This document shows positions 37,149-48,963 of a stretch of 64,000 nucleotides of DNA, piece by piece. A program made the position numbers and the translations under genes. Where the stretch lies: the NCBI GenBank assembly GCA_933207985.1, contig OW240912.1:230653619-230717618 (forward strand), given 5' to 3'. This DNA comes from Pelobates cultripes (Eukaryota > Chordata > Amphibia > Anura > Pelobatidae). The notes beneath the pieces are model-generated. The model did no database searches and was not told the DNA's origin. It saw nothing but the letters and a program-made list of their open reading frames with translations. Each line of letters starts with the position of its first letter. Positions within the stretch are counted from its first letter, which is position 1.

Positions 37149-37560
37149 TTAAATATAGCTTGGTTGCTTCACCTAAGTGTTGCTTCTAAGTGTGTAGTTG
37201 GAGATATTCTGGAGAGTTTTACAGAAGCTTCAACTGTCTAAGAGTTGTGCTAAGAGCTTTCTTTTCTACTGTTACGGGTAAGATTCATCTGTACGAAAAG
37301 GTTACTGATTGCACAAGGTTTGAATTCCTGTTGGTAATTATAAGGCATTTGATTTGATTAAGCTAGTTACTTGCTATTGATTGCTGGTTAATTAGCTATT
37401 GTTTGCAAATAAGCAGAGGCCTATCCAGGTGTTAAACATTCCTAGTGGGTGGTGATTTTAGGAGTTATATAAGGCTTGTTGTCATTAGCTTGGCTAATAT
37501 AGCTTGGCTGCTTCACCTAAGTGTTGCTTCTAAGTGTGTACTTGGAGATATTCTGGAGAT
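37149..37560 (+). repeat. Repeated segment in the LINE 5' region
   Basis: 37149-37215 and 37494-37560 are nearly identical, sharing 'cttcacctaagtgttgc' and 'ttggagatattctgg', 345 bases apart. May be 5' UTR monomers of the LINE, which in other LINEs carry the internal promoter. Confidence 0.65.
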
Positions 37561-37615
37561 AAACTGGAGGTAATCTGAGGTATTCAGGAGGATACAGAAA
37601 AAAGTTAAGATTAGT

Positions 37616-38500
37616 TTGAGTTTTTGGAGATTTGATTGTTGTCTAATCTGTAGACAGTTCTCTATCTTGCGGCAGGAGATTTTATTTTTGAAGACTGAGA
37701 TTTGTAAATTATCTGGTGAACAAACTCAGACTGGAACTGCTGCAAAGCCACTGCCGCAGAGACATACTAGGAATGGCAGATGGATTACTGTAGGATCTGT
37801 TAGACTTAGAGTTGTAGATAAAAGGCATTTTGCACAGTCTGTTGCTCTACATAATTAATTTTTCTGCACTTTCAGAATGTAATGGTGTTGTGGAGAGAGG
37901 CACTGAGGCTAGTGGTGTTGTGGAGAGAGGCACTGAGGCTAGTGGTTTTGTGGAGAGAAGTATTGAGGCTAGTGGTGTTGTGGAGACTGGCTTGGAGACT
38001 ATGGTGAGGCCTAATAGAAAGCAGTTGTTGTTGGGGGATTCGATCATAAGAGGTGTGGAGAAGGACAATGGTGGTCTTGTGAGGTGTCTTCCCGGAGATA
38101 CTGCTCGCAGAGACAGGAGACGTATCTGTAATATTGTTAAGCAAGCAAAGCAGGAAGGGGAATTGGATGTACTTGTCCATCTAGGGACAAATGACTTGGC
38201 TTAAAATGAGGTTTCAGAGGTTAAGGAAGTTTTTAGTGTTTTTGCCAATGCTTCCACACTGTCATTCTCTGAAGTTCTGCCTGTGCATAACACTCAGAAC
38301 GACAGGCGGATGCGTATTAGGGACTTTAATTTGTGGCTTGGTGAATTGTGTCGGGAGCAAGGATTTGGCTTTATTTCTCATGGTAGCTCTGTTTGAAATG
38401 GAAATAAGCTGTACAAAAAATATGGTTTGCATCTTTCTCAAAAGGGAACAAATGTTCTCAGTGAGCAGTTCAGAGGTTTTGCTAGGATGTATTTAAACTA
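37616..38500 (+). pseudogene. LINE ORF1 with SGNH/GDSL esterase-like domain
   Basis: The N-terminal piece (37616-37858) has 'CCLICRQFSILRQEILFLK', a short coiled-coil-like segment, then 'NGRWITVGS'. After a frame change the esterase-like domain runs to 38500: 'KQLLLGDSIIRG' (block I, catalytic Ser in GDS), 'LVHLGTNDLA' (block III, Gly-x-Asn) and 'YGLHLSQKGTNV' (block V, catalytic His). SGNH esterase domains are known in ORF1 of CR1-group LINEs, where they may help membrane or RNP interaction. Stops at about 38203 and 38395 break the frame after block III. Confidence 0.82.
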
Positions 38501-38587
38501 GGGGGGGGCAAAAGGGTGATAAAACATCAATCCAATTGTCCCCCAAAACAAGGACAGAAGGTGCCTGTAGCAAGTGTGTTAAAAAAT

Positions 38588-41345
38588 GATAAGCTTAGAG
38601 TCATGTCTACAAATGCTCTCAGTTTAGGGAAAAAGATCCATGAACTTGTGGCAATAATGGCAACTGATAGTGTAGATTTATTCGCTGTTACTGAGACATG
38701 GTATAATGAGAAAAATAACTGGGACATAGCAATACCAGGGTACTCTTTATATAGAAAAGATAGGGAAGGCAAGAAAGGGGGAGGGGTGGCCCTGTATGTG
38801 AAGGATAGCATAAAATCTAGCCTAATAAAAGTTAGTGAAACAAACATAGAGTCCGTTTGGGTTATGTTAGAATTTGGTGATCACACAGTAACTCGTGTAG
38901 GTGTGATTTATAGGCCCCCAGGACAAATTGAAGAGTTAGATAATCTACTAGTTGAGGAAATAGCTAAAATGACAATGAAGGGGGAAGTTATCATCATGGG
39001 TGACTTTAATCTTCCTGATGTAAATTGGAAAACAAAATTAGCTACTTGTGCCAGGAGCACACATATTCTAAACTCACAACTGGGATTGTCTTTAAAACAA
39101 GTTGTTGAAGAGCCAACTCGTAAAGAGGCCATACTAGATTTAGTGTTAACAAATGGAGATTTGGTATCAGATATTACTGTAGGTGAAAGTTTAGGATCCA
39201 GTGATCATCAGTCAGTGTGGTTTAATATAAGAACAGTGACACCACACAAAAACAAAAGTTTTAGACTTTAGAAAAACAGACTTTTCTAAAATTAGAATAT
39301 GTGTAGAGGAGTCATTATCAGACTGGAGCAATTTAAATGGAGTCCAAGAGAAATGGGATTATTTAAAAGTTGCACTATTGAAGGCAACAGAAAATTGCAT
39401 TAGGCTTGTCAGTAAAAGCAAATAATTCAAGAAACCACTGTGGTACTCCGCAGATGTGGCCAAAATAGTTAAAAACAAAAAGTTAGCATTTAGGAATTAT
39501 AAAAAAAAAACAGAGTGAGGAAAACAAAATGATCTTTAAGATTAGGCAGAAAGAGGCTACGCAAGTTATAAGAGCTTCCAAATCACACACAGAAGAGAAA
39601 ATAGCACAGTCAGTAAAAAAGGGGGACAAAACATTTTTTAGATAAATAAATGAGAAAAGAAAAGTAAAACAAGGATTAGTTAGATTAAAAACAAAAGAAG
39701 GAAGGTATGTAGAAGAGGATAAAGGTCTAGCTGACTGCCTCAATGAATATTTTTGTTCTGTATTTACAGATGAAAATGAAGGAAAAGGACCTCAGTTGAG
39801 AAAAAGGATAAATGAGTCATTTATTACACGTGAGTTTACAGAGGAAGAGGTTCTATTTCAACTGTCAAAAGTAAAGACAAATAAGTCAATGGGACCTGAT
39901 GGAATACACCCAAAGCTATTAAAAGAGCTTAGTGGTGTACTAGCAAAACCATTAACAGATTTATTTAACCAATCATTGTTAACAGGAGTAGTCCCAGAAG
40001 ATTGGAAGTTAGCGAATGTTGTGCCCATTTACAAGAAAGGTAATAGGGAGGAGTCGGGCAACTATAGGCCAGTAAGCCTTACTTCAGTAGTGGGGAAAGT
40101 GATGGAAACCATGTTAAAGGATAGGATTGTTGAACATCTAAAAACACATGGATTTCAAGATCAGAGACAACATGGATTTACTTCAGGGAGATCATGCCAA
40201 ACTAATCTTATTGATTTTTTTGATTGGGTAACTAAAATTATAGATCAGGGTGGTGCAGTAGACATTGCTTACCTAGATTTCAGTAAGGCTTTTGACAGTG
40301 TTGCACATAGAAGGCTTATCAATAAACTGCAATCTTTAAGTTTGGATTCCAATATTGTTGAATGGTAAGGCAGTGGCTGAGTGACAGGCAACAGAGGGTT
40401 GTAGTTAATGGAATATATTCGAAGCTTGGACTTGTCACCAGTGGGGTACCTCAGGCATCTGTACTTGGACCCATTCTCTTTAATATTTTTATTAGTGATA
40501 TTAGCAGAAGGTCTTGATGGTAAGGTATGTCTTTTTGCTGATGATACTAAGATATGTAACAGGGTTGATGTTCCAGGAGGGATAAGCCAAATGGCAAATG
40601 ATTTAGGTAAACTAGAAAAATGGTCAGAATTGTGGCAACTGACATTTAATGTGGATAAGTGCAAGATAATGCATCTTGGACGTAAAAACCCAAGGGCAGA
40701 GTACAGAATATTTGATAGAGTCCTAACCTCAACATTGAGGAAAGGGATTTAGGGGTGATTATTTCTGATGACTTAAAGGTAGGCAGACAATGTAATAGAG
40801 CAGCAGGAAATGCTAGCAGAATGCTTGGTTGTATAGGGAGAGGTATTAGCAGTAGAAAGAGGGAAGTGCTCATGCCATTGTACAGAACACTGGTGAGACC
40901 TCACTTGGAGTATTGTACACAGTACTGGAGACCGTATCTTCAGAAGGATATTGATACCTTAGAGAGGGTTCAGAGAAGGGCTACTAAACTGGTTCATGGA
41001 TTGCGGGATAAAACTTACCAGGAAAGGTTAAAGGATCTTAACATGTATAGCTTGGAGGAAAGACGAGACAGGGGGGATATGATAGAAACATTTAAATATA
41101 TAAAGGGAATCAACACAGTAAAGGAGGAGACTATATTTAAAAGAAGAAAAACTACCACAACAAGAGGACATAGTCTTAAATTAGAGGGACAAAGGTTTAA
41201 AAATAATATCAGGAAGTATTACTTTACTGAGAGGGTAGTGGATGCATGGAATAGCCTTCCAGCTGAAGTGGTAGAGGTTAACACAGTAAAGGAGTTTAAG
41301 CATGCATGGGATAGGCATAAGGCTATCCTAACTATAAGATAAGAT
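38588..41345 (+). pseudogene. LINE ORF2: APE endonuclease plus reverse transcriptase
   Basis: The endonuclease (38588-39240) is open: 'NALSLGKK', 'VTETWYNE' (catalytic Glu), 'IMGDFNLPDVNW' (Asp, Asn) and 'LGSSDHQSVW' (SDH). A shift at about 39245 and stops at about 39424 and 39520 follow. RT resumes at 39796: 'KSMGPDGIHPKLLKELS', 'GNYRPVSLTSVVGKVMET', 'IAYLDFSKAFD' (first Asp), 'LFADDTK' (catalytic FADD, about 40531). The 'GVPQ' block at about 40440 is frameshifted. The C-terminal 'VRPHLEYC' and 'RVQRRATKLV' regions are intact to 41342. Non-functional, though most motifs survive. Confidence 0.9.
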
Positions 41346-41432
41346 AGGGACTAATGAAGGTATTTAGAAAATTGGGCAGACTAGATGGGCCGAATGGTTC
41401 TTATCTGCCGTCACATTCTATGTTTCTATGTT

Positions 41433-42554
41433 AAATAAATGGGTATTTCCTGCCCATTTATTCAGCCCTTTTTATTAATCCGCACTCTATATTTTAATAA
41501 AACACACACACCGTTGCTTATTTCACCTTGGTTTCCCTCATCAATAGTAGGAGGTATTGAGTTTCCTCAAGCTCTCCTAAACATATGGGATAAGGGTGTC
41601 ATTTTTGCTCTCTACTACTGTGGTAGGCGTCTAAAGTCCCTAACATTTTTCAGCCTTTCATTTTTCACATATTTAATGAAGAATGAATCCAGATTATTAT
41701 TTTTTTTTCAGATTTTACATACAGCATGTACAAGCAGCCACCCAGTGAATTATCACTCAGAAAACAAATTCTGCCCTTTTGCAACCTTTGTAGAGCTGAA
41801 TTCTCTGAATCTCCACCAAAATGGACATTGATACAATTCAGTATTGATTTGGGATATCAGAATACACTTTTTTTTTTTTTTTTTTTTACAGACTACTCTT
41901 TTTAAGCAGATTGCTGCAATATGAATTTGAATATTCTGGCAAGTCTGAATTATATTTAGCAACTAAAAAAATACGTTTTCAAAATTCAAAATTTCCCAGA
42001 CATCTTGATTTAGTGTAAAGTATAGCCCTCTGTGTGCTGGACTTTATTTTTTTTATTTATTTTTTTGAGCCAAGGAGGTGACAGATAAATATTCTGCTAA
42101 TATACTGAAATGGTTATAGAGATAATGTATTAATTCATATTTACCAGCATCTCTTTTTTTCTTGTCTGTCCCTATTGCTGTCAATTACTGTCAATTTTTA
42201 AGACGGGAAAGATTAATAAGCCTGTTAGTAGCTCCACTCTATGTCTTACAAGCATTTTTAATGACACTCATACAGAATCTAATGTTGCAAAAGGCCCAAA
42301 TTACTAATAGAGTCATCAAATAGGCAGAATAAATTGTTTTTTCAATAGGAGTAATGCAAAGACACCTGACAAAGAGAACTACTAAGTAAGTATTTATATC
42401 TCAATGGTATAGTCAGATAAAAGTTTGACTAAAGACCATTTAGATACTATGCAAAGGCTGTTGACAAGAGAACTTATGATGCCCAATAGAAAACAACACT
42501 GATATTCTGGGTTATGAGACCACCAGGAATTGAAATATTATAAACAAGCTTATA
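41433..42554. other. AT-rich DNA, nothing recognised
   Basis: T-run at about 41866-41887. The 130-codon ORF at 41439-41831 has no recognisable domain. Confidence 0.5.
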
Positions 42555-43215
42555 CAAAATGGATACTATAAGCACCAACTGCAAACAACTTTAGCTTAAA
42601 GGATCACTATAGTGTCAGGAAAACAAACTCATTTTCCTGACACTATATAATCCTTAGGTCCCACACCCTCAGGGTCCCCCTCCCGCTGGGCTGAAGGGGT
42701 TAAAACCCCTTCAGCCACTTATCTTAATCCAGCGCCGGGCTCCCTCGGCGCTCGTGACCTCTCCTCCCCCGCCGACGTCAGCTCCCGAGTGGAGCAGAAA
42801 GTGCATGCGTGCATTCAAACAGTCCATAGGAAAGTTTATCTGAAACTGCTATGTTTACATCTGAAGTGTTAAAACCTGGTGGACCTGCCACCCAGACCAC
42901 TTCATTGAGCTGAAGTGGTCTGGGTGACTATAGTGTCCCTTTAATAATTTTTGGTGTATAGATCATGTCCCTGCAGTTTCACTTTAATGATTAAAGTAAA
43001 TTACTGTTATTTCTGTTTATGTAGCCCTAGACACACCTCATTAATTTTCAATCAGATCCTACATCACATAGTGTTTATCTTAAACGTTATTATCTCCTAC
43101 TCTGCTAATTAAACCTTGCACAGAAGCTCTAGCAGACAATAAACAGAGCAGGAAATAAGAAATACTAAATTATAAACAACGTGCAATAAAAGAAGTTTAG
43201 AAATGATATCATCAT
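42555..43215 (+). repeat. MITE-like repeat, family B, split by an insertion
   Basis: Left part ends '...gcaaacaactttagc' at 42595; right part resumes 'taatttttggtgtatag' at 42945. Compared with the uninterrupted copies at 8032 and 16572, the two halves join at a TTAA. Right part shares 'aacagagcaggaaataag' with the copy at 16262. Confidence 0.72.
42600..42940. mobile_element. 341-bp TTAA-flanked foldback MITE
   Basis: TTAA at 42596-42599 and 42941-42944. Ends 'aggatcactatagtgtc' and 'gactatagtgtccct' are inverted. Contains internal hairpins: 'ggctgaaggggtt' with 'aaccccttcagcc', and 'cccagaccacttca' with 'tgaagtggtctggg'. Same family as 48964-49390 in opposite orientation. Non-coding. Confidence 0.85.
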
Positions 43216-44578
43216 AGCAAGTAGTTCTGAAGTATTACTTCCTATTTGACATTGTTTAAACATGATTGGAATCATTAAAGTGTGTTGGATTGCATGCAGT
43301 ATGAAACATAATACCACCCCTTCCTCTCACCCTGCCAAGGCCTCAATATGTAAGGGAAGATTGGTGACTGAAAGACAGGTGTTAGCTGACTATGTTCTCA
43401 GCCAAGTAACCGTAATAGAAATCCAATCATTTTATTGCATTAGGAAGGCTTAGTAAGGATAGTTTAATTTACAATTGAATATTCATTCCATTATGTGCAT
43501 TTTTATAAAAGTGGTGTGTAATTAGATGAAATTGTGCGGACTGTGATCAAATTATAGAACAATTAACACTGTATTCATAACATGACTGCAAATGACAAAA
43601 TAAAGACAAAGGAACTAAAATAGCAAATGTTACTGAAAAATCAGCAATAAATTAGAAGTCAACTGAGAAGATATACAGCATACTTTAACTATATAAAATG
43701 GAGATATTATGACACAAAATGACAAAATTATTATTGCCATATCATTTGTAGAATGTAATATTCAAGCTTCTCCAATTATCTAAACAATATCTTGTTTAGA
43801 TACGTGTGTTGTTATCTCCATAGGACAAGAATTGAGTATTTAGACTTCCAAAAGGTCTGCAATACACTTTGCATGTTATGGAAAGCTAGACTCAATGTGC
43901 CTACCAACTTGAACTTAACATTTATGCGATATATTATGACAATATTAGGAAATTAGGATCTTTGTATGATTTTACCACTTAAAATGTATGTGATAGCTGT
44001 ATATATCAATACAACTACTAAGGTGCAATATTATAACCTTTATCAACGTCAGATAAACTACCAGCTACTCTGCCAATGTTTGCATATTGAAGAAAGGAAG
44101 ATAAAAAAAAAAAAATACAATGTTCAGCTCACTTGCCTTAATCATGTATAAAGAATCCCAACTCTACATCACAGCAGTATATATACCTGAAAATTTGGTG
44201 CCAACATTGTTAGCTCCTTCCAAAGAAGGTGTGTACAGTAGCTATGGTAACAACATAACACAAAAACAAAAAATACCAGTGAAAATAAACAAGAATCATC
44301 TCATTACATTATTATTAAATACTCATGTGTTGCCTGGTTACATGTCATATGTCAGAGGAAACAGCAAAAGGTGTACTCAGGTACCATAAATAAATACTTA
44401 CAGACTTATCTGGAGTGCCCATTAATTGCAAATGATTGTCAGATGTGGTTCTTTGTGGAAGCAATCAACAAAACTTTAGACATAGTTTAAATGTACAGTT
44501 CTGCTCAAACATTTGCATAGCCTTGGAGAATTGGTAATATATGGTAATATATGTACAATTTTTAAAGAAAACATGATC
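43216..44578. other. AT-rich DNA, nothing recognised
   Basis: No domain-bearing ORF or repeat recognised. Confidence 0.5.
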
Positions 44579-44581
<3 letters not shown>

Positions 44582-44671
<90 letters not shown>

Positions 44672-44698
44672 TATATATATCTATATATATATATATAT
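44582..44698. repeat. (TA)n microsatellite
   Basis: About 117 bases of alternating TA with minor interruptions near 44664 and 44681. Confidence 0.97.
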
Positions 44699-44983
44699 GA
44701 AAAAAGTAGTTGCGGCACACTCAGACTACAGAAAATACAACACAAAGAAGGCTTCTAAATTTCCTATCTAAGAATAAATATGGGGATTTAGTTCCACCAT
44801 ATGGCCATATGATATTAAGCCCACCGCTGCTTTCAAAGTACCCCAAAGTTGGTAGGTCCTACGCTAAAACGTGGGGGACAAATTGAATAGTACTAGTGTT
44901 AAAAATAAAGTGTATTATTACATCCTTGCAAGAGCAAAGTAAGTATACAAAAATAAAGTGGTGAAAGCAATTAAAAACAGTGT
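44699..44983. repeat. Retroposon-like repeat related to 62336-62433
   Basis: Contains 'ggggatttagttccacc', 'atatgatattaagcc' and 'caaagtacccca', which parallel 'gggggtttagttacatt', 'catacattgcataagcc' and 'caatgtacccca' at 62370-62433. Abuts a TA run, as that copy does. Possibly a Penelope-type terminal repeat. Confidence 0.5.
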
Positions 44984-45193
44984 TACATAGTTACATAGTT
45001 ACATAGCTGAAAAGAGACTTGCGTCCATCAAGTTCAGCCTTCCTCAGAAATGTTGTTGCTGTTGATCCAAAAGAAGGCAAAAAACCTGGTCTGAAGCACT
45101 TCCAATTTTGCCACAAACTAGGAAAAAATTCCTTCTTGACCCCAAAATAGCAGTCAGATGTCTCCTTGGATCAATCAGCTATTACCCCACTAA

Positions 45194-47149
45194 TTAGAAA
45201 TTATATCCCTGTATGTTATGTTTTTGTAAGTATTTATCCAATTTCAGTTTAAACATCTGTATGGACTCTGACAAAACCACCTCTTCAGGCAGAGAATTCC
45301 ATATCCTTATTGTTCTTACTGTAAAAAAACCTTTTCTTTGCCTTAGATGAAATCTCCTTTCTTCCAGCCTAAATGTGTGACCTCGTGTCCTATGTATAAC
45401 CCTGTTTATGAATAGATTTCCAGATAAAGGTTTGTACTGGCCCCGAATATATTTGTATAAAGTTATCATATCCCCTCTCAGGCGCCGTTTTTCCAAACGA
45501 AACAGATTTAATTTTTGTAACCTTTCTTCATAACTAAAATGCTCCATTCCTTTTATCAATTTTGTAGCTCGTCTCTGGACCCTCTCCAGTGCCATGATAT
45601 CCTTCTTTAGAACAGGCGCCCAAAATTGCACAGCATATTCAAGGTGTGGTCTTACCAGCGATTTATAAAGAGGCAAAATTATATTTTCATCCCGAGAATT
45701 TATGCCCCTATTTATACATGACAAAATCTTACTGGCCTTAGCAACTGCAGATTGACATTGCATATTGCTGCCTAATTTGTTGTCTATAACAATGCCCAAA
45801 TCCTTCTCGTGTGTGGTTATCCCTAATTCACTACCATTTAGTGTGTAAGTTGCTTGTGCATTCTTAACCCCGAAGTGCATAACTTTGCATTTCTCTATGT
45901 TAAATTTCATCTGCCATTTTAGTGCCCAGTCCCCCAATCTATCCAAATCTCTCTGCAACAAAGCAATATCCTGCTCACATTTTATTACTTTGCAAAGTTT
46001 TGTGTCATCTGCAAACACTGATACATGGCTTTCAATGCCTATTTCAAGATCATTTATAAATATGTTAAATAGAAGTGGTCCCAAAACAGAACCCTGAGGG
46101 ACACCACTTACCACTTTAGTCCAGCCTGAAAATTTACCATTAATGACAACTCGTTGTACTCTGTCCTTAAGCCAATGTTCTACCCAAGAACAGGAATATT
46201 CATCTAGACCAATTTCTTTTAGTTTGAAGACTAACCTATTGTGAGGAACCGTATCAAATGCCTTGGCAAAGTCCAAGTAGATCACATCCACTGCAACACC
46301 CTGATCTATACTTCTACTTACTTCTTCGTAGAATGCAATTAGGTTAGTTTGACATGACCTATGTTTCATAAAACCATGCTGATTATTGCTAATAACAAAG
46401 TTCTTCCCAATGAATTCCTGAATATTATCCCTTAATAGCCCTTCAAATATTTTCCCAGTTACTGAAGTTAAGCTCACAGGTCTATAATTTCCAGGCAAGG
46501 ATTTTGAACCCTTTTTAAATATAGGAACAACATCTGCCTTCCTCCAATCCTCCGGTACAACACCTGAAACAAAAGAATCTTGAAAAATTAAATACAGAGG
46601 TTCACTTATTTCCCCACTTAGCTCCTTAAGTACTCGTGGGTGAATACAGTCAGGCCCCGGAGCTTTATTTACATTAATTTTCTTTAATAGCTGTAGCACC
46701 TTGTCTCGAGTTATCCAGTCACAAGTTATTTGCAAGTTTTTTGCAGCAAACATTTGCATATCTCTTGCCATAGGATCCTCATTAATATATACTGAAGAAA
46801 AATAGTTATTTAAAATTTCTGCTTTTTCCTGGTCTTCATTAGCTAATAAACCCAACTCTGTTTCAAGTGTACCTACACTTTCATTTTTTGTTTTTTTAGA
46901 ATTGATGTACTTGAAAAAATTTTTGGGGTTGGTTTTGCATTCTTTAGCTATCAATTTCTCATTTTCTAGTTTAGCCACTTTAATTGCCTTTTTGCAAGTG
47001 TTATTGGCTTCCTTATATCTTAAATAGGATGCCTTTGATTTGTCTGATTTAAATGCTTTAAATGCCCTTTTCTTATTTTTAATCTCTTGTTTTACTTCTC
47101 TACTAAGCCACATTGGTTTTAATTTGTTTCTTTTATATTTATTACCCAA
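45194..47149 (-). CDS. CR1-type LINE reverse transcriptase (ORF2, RT part), open
   Basis: 651 codons without a stop. Residues 1-90 are the lysine-rich linker after the endonuclease. RT blocks: 'NKAPGPDCIHPRVLKELS' (161-178), 'GNYRPVSLTSVTGKIFE' (220-236), 'YLDFAKAFDTVPH' (291-303, first catalytic Asp at 293), 'GVPQGSVLGPLLFNIF' (349-364) and 'FADDTK' (379-384, two catalytic Asp). The C-terminal 'LVRPHLEYAVQFWAP' and 'ALERVQRRATKLIKG' regions are typical of CR1. This Met is not the true start: the ORF continues upstream into the endonuclease once a one-base shift near 47287 is taken into account. RT copies the LINE RNA at the nicked target. Confidence 0.93.
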   Translation of the reverse strand: MGNKYKRNKLKPMWLSREVKQEIKNKKRAFKAFKSDKSKASYLRYKEANNTCKKAIKVAKLENEKLIAKECKTNPKNFFKYINSKKTKNESVGTLETELGLLANEDQEKAEILNNYFSSVYINEDPMARDMQMFAAKNLQITCDWITRDKVLQLLKKINVNKAPGPDCIHPRVLKELSGEISEPLYLIFQDSFVSGVVPEDWRKADVVPIFKKGSKSLPGNYRPVSLTSVTGKIFEGLLRDNIQEFIGKNFVISNNQHGFMKHRSCQTNLIAFYEEVSRSIDQGVAVDVIYLDFAKAFDTVPHNRLVFKLKEIGLDEYSCSWVEHWLKDRVQRVVINGKFSGWTKVVSGVPQGSVLGPLLFNIFINDLEIGIESHVSVFADDTKLCKVIKCEQDIALLQRDLDRLGDWALKWQMKFNIEKCKVMHFGVKNAQATYTLNGSELGITTHEKDLGIVIDNKLGSNMQCQSAVAKASKILSCINRGINSRDENIILPLYKSLVRPHLEYAVQFWAPVLKKDIMALERVQRRATKLIKGMEHFSYEERLQKLNLFRLEKRRLRGDMITLYKYIRGQYKPLSGNLFINRVIHRTRGHTFRLEERRFHLRQRKGFFTVRTIRIWNSLPEEVVLSESIQMFKLKLDKYLQKHNIQGYNF

Positions 47150-47175
47150 TGGTACATACTGAGAAATGTACCTTT

Positions 47176-47982
47176 CTAATATATGTTTGAATAGTTTCCA
47201 TTTATCCTCAGTGTTTTTATCACTAAGGAGTTTATGCCAGTCGATATGTTGTAGAGCTGCCCTAATCTTATTGAAATTGGCTTTTTAAAATTATATGTTT
47301 TAGTATACCCCACCTGCTTTTGCTTTTTTGAGTTTATTTCAAAATTTACCATATTGTGATCACTATTTCCCAAATGCTCCCCTACTTGAATGTTGGTTAA
47401 AAGATCAACATTGTTTGTTATGACAAGATCCAGACAAGCATCCTGTCTAGTTGGTGCTTGTACCAGTTGTGACATAAAGGTGTCATTTAACACATTCAAA
47501 AACCTGATCCCCCTTGCTGAAGTAGCAGTCCCTCTTTCCCAATTTATATCCGGATAATTAAAATCTCCAATAATTAACGTGTTACCTCGATTTGCAGCTT
47601 TCTCAATTTGCTCTAACAGCTGTTCTTCCTCATTAATATTTACATTAGGTGGTTTATAACATATCCCAACCAATAATTGATTTCCCTTTGTTTTCCCCAA
47701 GCAGATATCTACCCATAAAGCCTCCACCTTTTCCTCGTCACACTCCACATGCCTAAGATTTGACTTTAACTCACGGTTGACATATAAACATACCCCACCA
47801 CCCTTCTTGTTTTTCCTATCCTTCCTAAATAACGTATACCCATTTAAATTAACTGCCCAGTCATGTGTCTCATCCCACCATGTTTCTGTTATGCCTAATA
47901 TATCATATTGTTTAGTGTATGCTATTGCCTCTAGTTCCCCCATTTTGTTATATAGGCTCCTTGCAGTGTTAAAACTAAACAA
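47176..47982 (-). pseudogene. CR1-type LINE APE endonuclease (ORF2, N-terminal part)
   Basis: About 235 codons of endonuclease followed by out-of-frame residues. Catalytic residues are all present: 'NTARSLYNK' (Asn6), 'ITETWWDE' (Glu33), 'IIGDFNYPDINW' (Asp140, Asn142) and 'LGNSDHNMV' (Ser207-Asp208-His209). The enzyme nicks target DNA to prime reverse transcription. The frame departs from that of the RT in an A-run at about 47285-47290. The upstream boundary is the 5' truncation, so the natural N-terminus is unknown. Confidence 0.88.
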
Positions 47983-48225
47983 TTAAAGTGTTAGTGCTAG
48001 AATGAATATACTCACTATTGCAGATGATCTGTGTTGAATGAAGAAAATAATAAAAGGGAATATAAAAAATATATATATATATATTTGTGTACGGCACATT
48101 TAGAGGAACGTATGGTTATGATATAATGAAAATTACCGTATTTATCGGCATATAACACACACTTTTTCTCCCTGAAAATAGGGGAGAAATTGTGAGTGCG
48201 TGTTATACGCCGGCCCTTTAAATAC

Positions 48226-48480
48226 TGCAGCCGCCTGAGCGCTCTGTCAAGAGCGGTCAGGCGGCTGCAGTTGGTACTCACCTCCCCTGTAGCGTGGCCG
48301 AGCCGCTCTGCTGTCCGTGGTGGCCGGCCGGAGTGATAGGAAGGTGCACACGCGCGGAACAGGAGTTTCTGTTTCCTGTACCCGGTCGGACTGACAGGAA
48401 GGTGCACACTGAGCGTGCACCTTCCTATCACTCCGGCCGGCCACCGCGGACAGCAGAGCGGCTCGGCCATGCTACAGGGG
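48226..48480. repeat. GC-rich palindromes
   Basis: 'ctgcagccgcctgagcgctc' pairs with 'gagcggtcaggcggctgcag' (48226-48271). A larger inverted repeat follows: 'ctcccctgtagcgtggccg' at 48283 against 'cggccatgctacagggga' ending at 48481, arms ~70-80 bp, with 'ggccggccggagtgatagg' inside. The central part has 'aggaaggtgcacac' words. Confidence 0.85.
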
Positions 48481-48955
48481 AGGGGGGTAAGAAGGGGGCA
48501 AGAAGCAGGGGAGGGGGGAGTAAGAAGGGGAGGGGGGGCAAGAAGAGAGGAGGGGGAGGGGGAGCAAGAAGGGGAGGGGGGTAAGAAGAGGGAGGGGTAA
48601 GAAGAGGGGAGGGGGCAGCAAGAAGGGGAGGGGGTTAAGAAGAGGGGAGGGAGGAAGGCAAGAGGGGAGGGGAAGCGAAGAAGAGGGGGAGGGGGGGGGA
48701 GCAAGAAAGGGGGCAAGAAGAGGGGAGGGGGAGTAAGAAGGGGTGCAAGAGGGGAGGGGAAGCAAGGGAAGAGGGGAGTAATAAAGGGGTAAGAAGAGGG
48801 GAGGGGAGTAAGAAGGGGGTAAGAGGGGGAGGAGGGAGTAAGAAAGGGGGGTAAGAAGAGGGGGAGGGGGAGTAAGAAGGGGGTAAGAGGGGGAAGGGGA
48901 AGTAAGAAGAGGAGGAGGGGGGAGTAAGAAAGGGGGTTAAGAAGTTCTTTATTTG
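48481..48955 (+). repeat. Purine-rich minisatellite
   Basis: About 470 bases almost free of pyrimidines on the plus strand, repeating 'aagaaggggagggggag' variants. Long ORFs on both strands are artefacts. Confidence 0.93.
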
Positions 48956-48963
48956 AAATTTAA

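Larger units (their letters stand above)
37148..41432 (+). mobile_element. CR1-type LINE, nearly full length, decayed
   Basis: About 4.3 kb. A 5' region with a repeated ~70-bp segment, an esterase-like ORF1, and ORF2 with endonuclease and reverse transcriptase, ending in a 3' tail 'ggccgaatggttcttatc' and 'tctatgtttctatg'. The tail type is common in frog CR1/L2-group LINEs. Several stops and shifts interrupt both ORFs. Confidence 0.88.
44984..48000 (-). mobile_element. 5'-truncated CR1-type LINE
   Basis: Minus-strand element with almost complete ORF2. Its 3' end (plus-strand left edge) is the octamer run 'acatagttacatagttac', next to 'gcgtccatcaagttcagc', a tail typical of frog CR1 elements. 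ORF1 and the 5' UTR are missing: similarity stops near 48000, just upstream of the endonuclease start. Much better preserved than the LINE at 37148-41432 and from a different subfamily. Confidence 0.9.
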
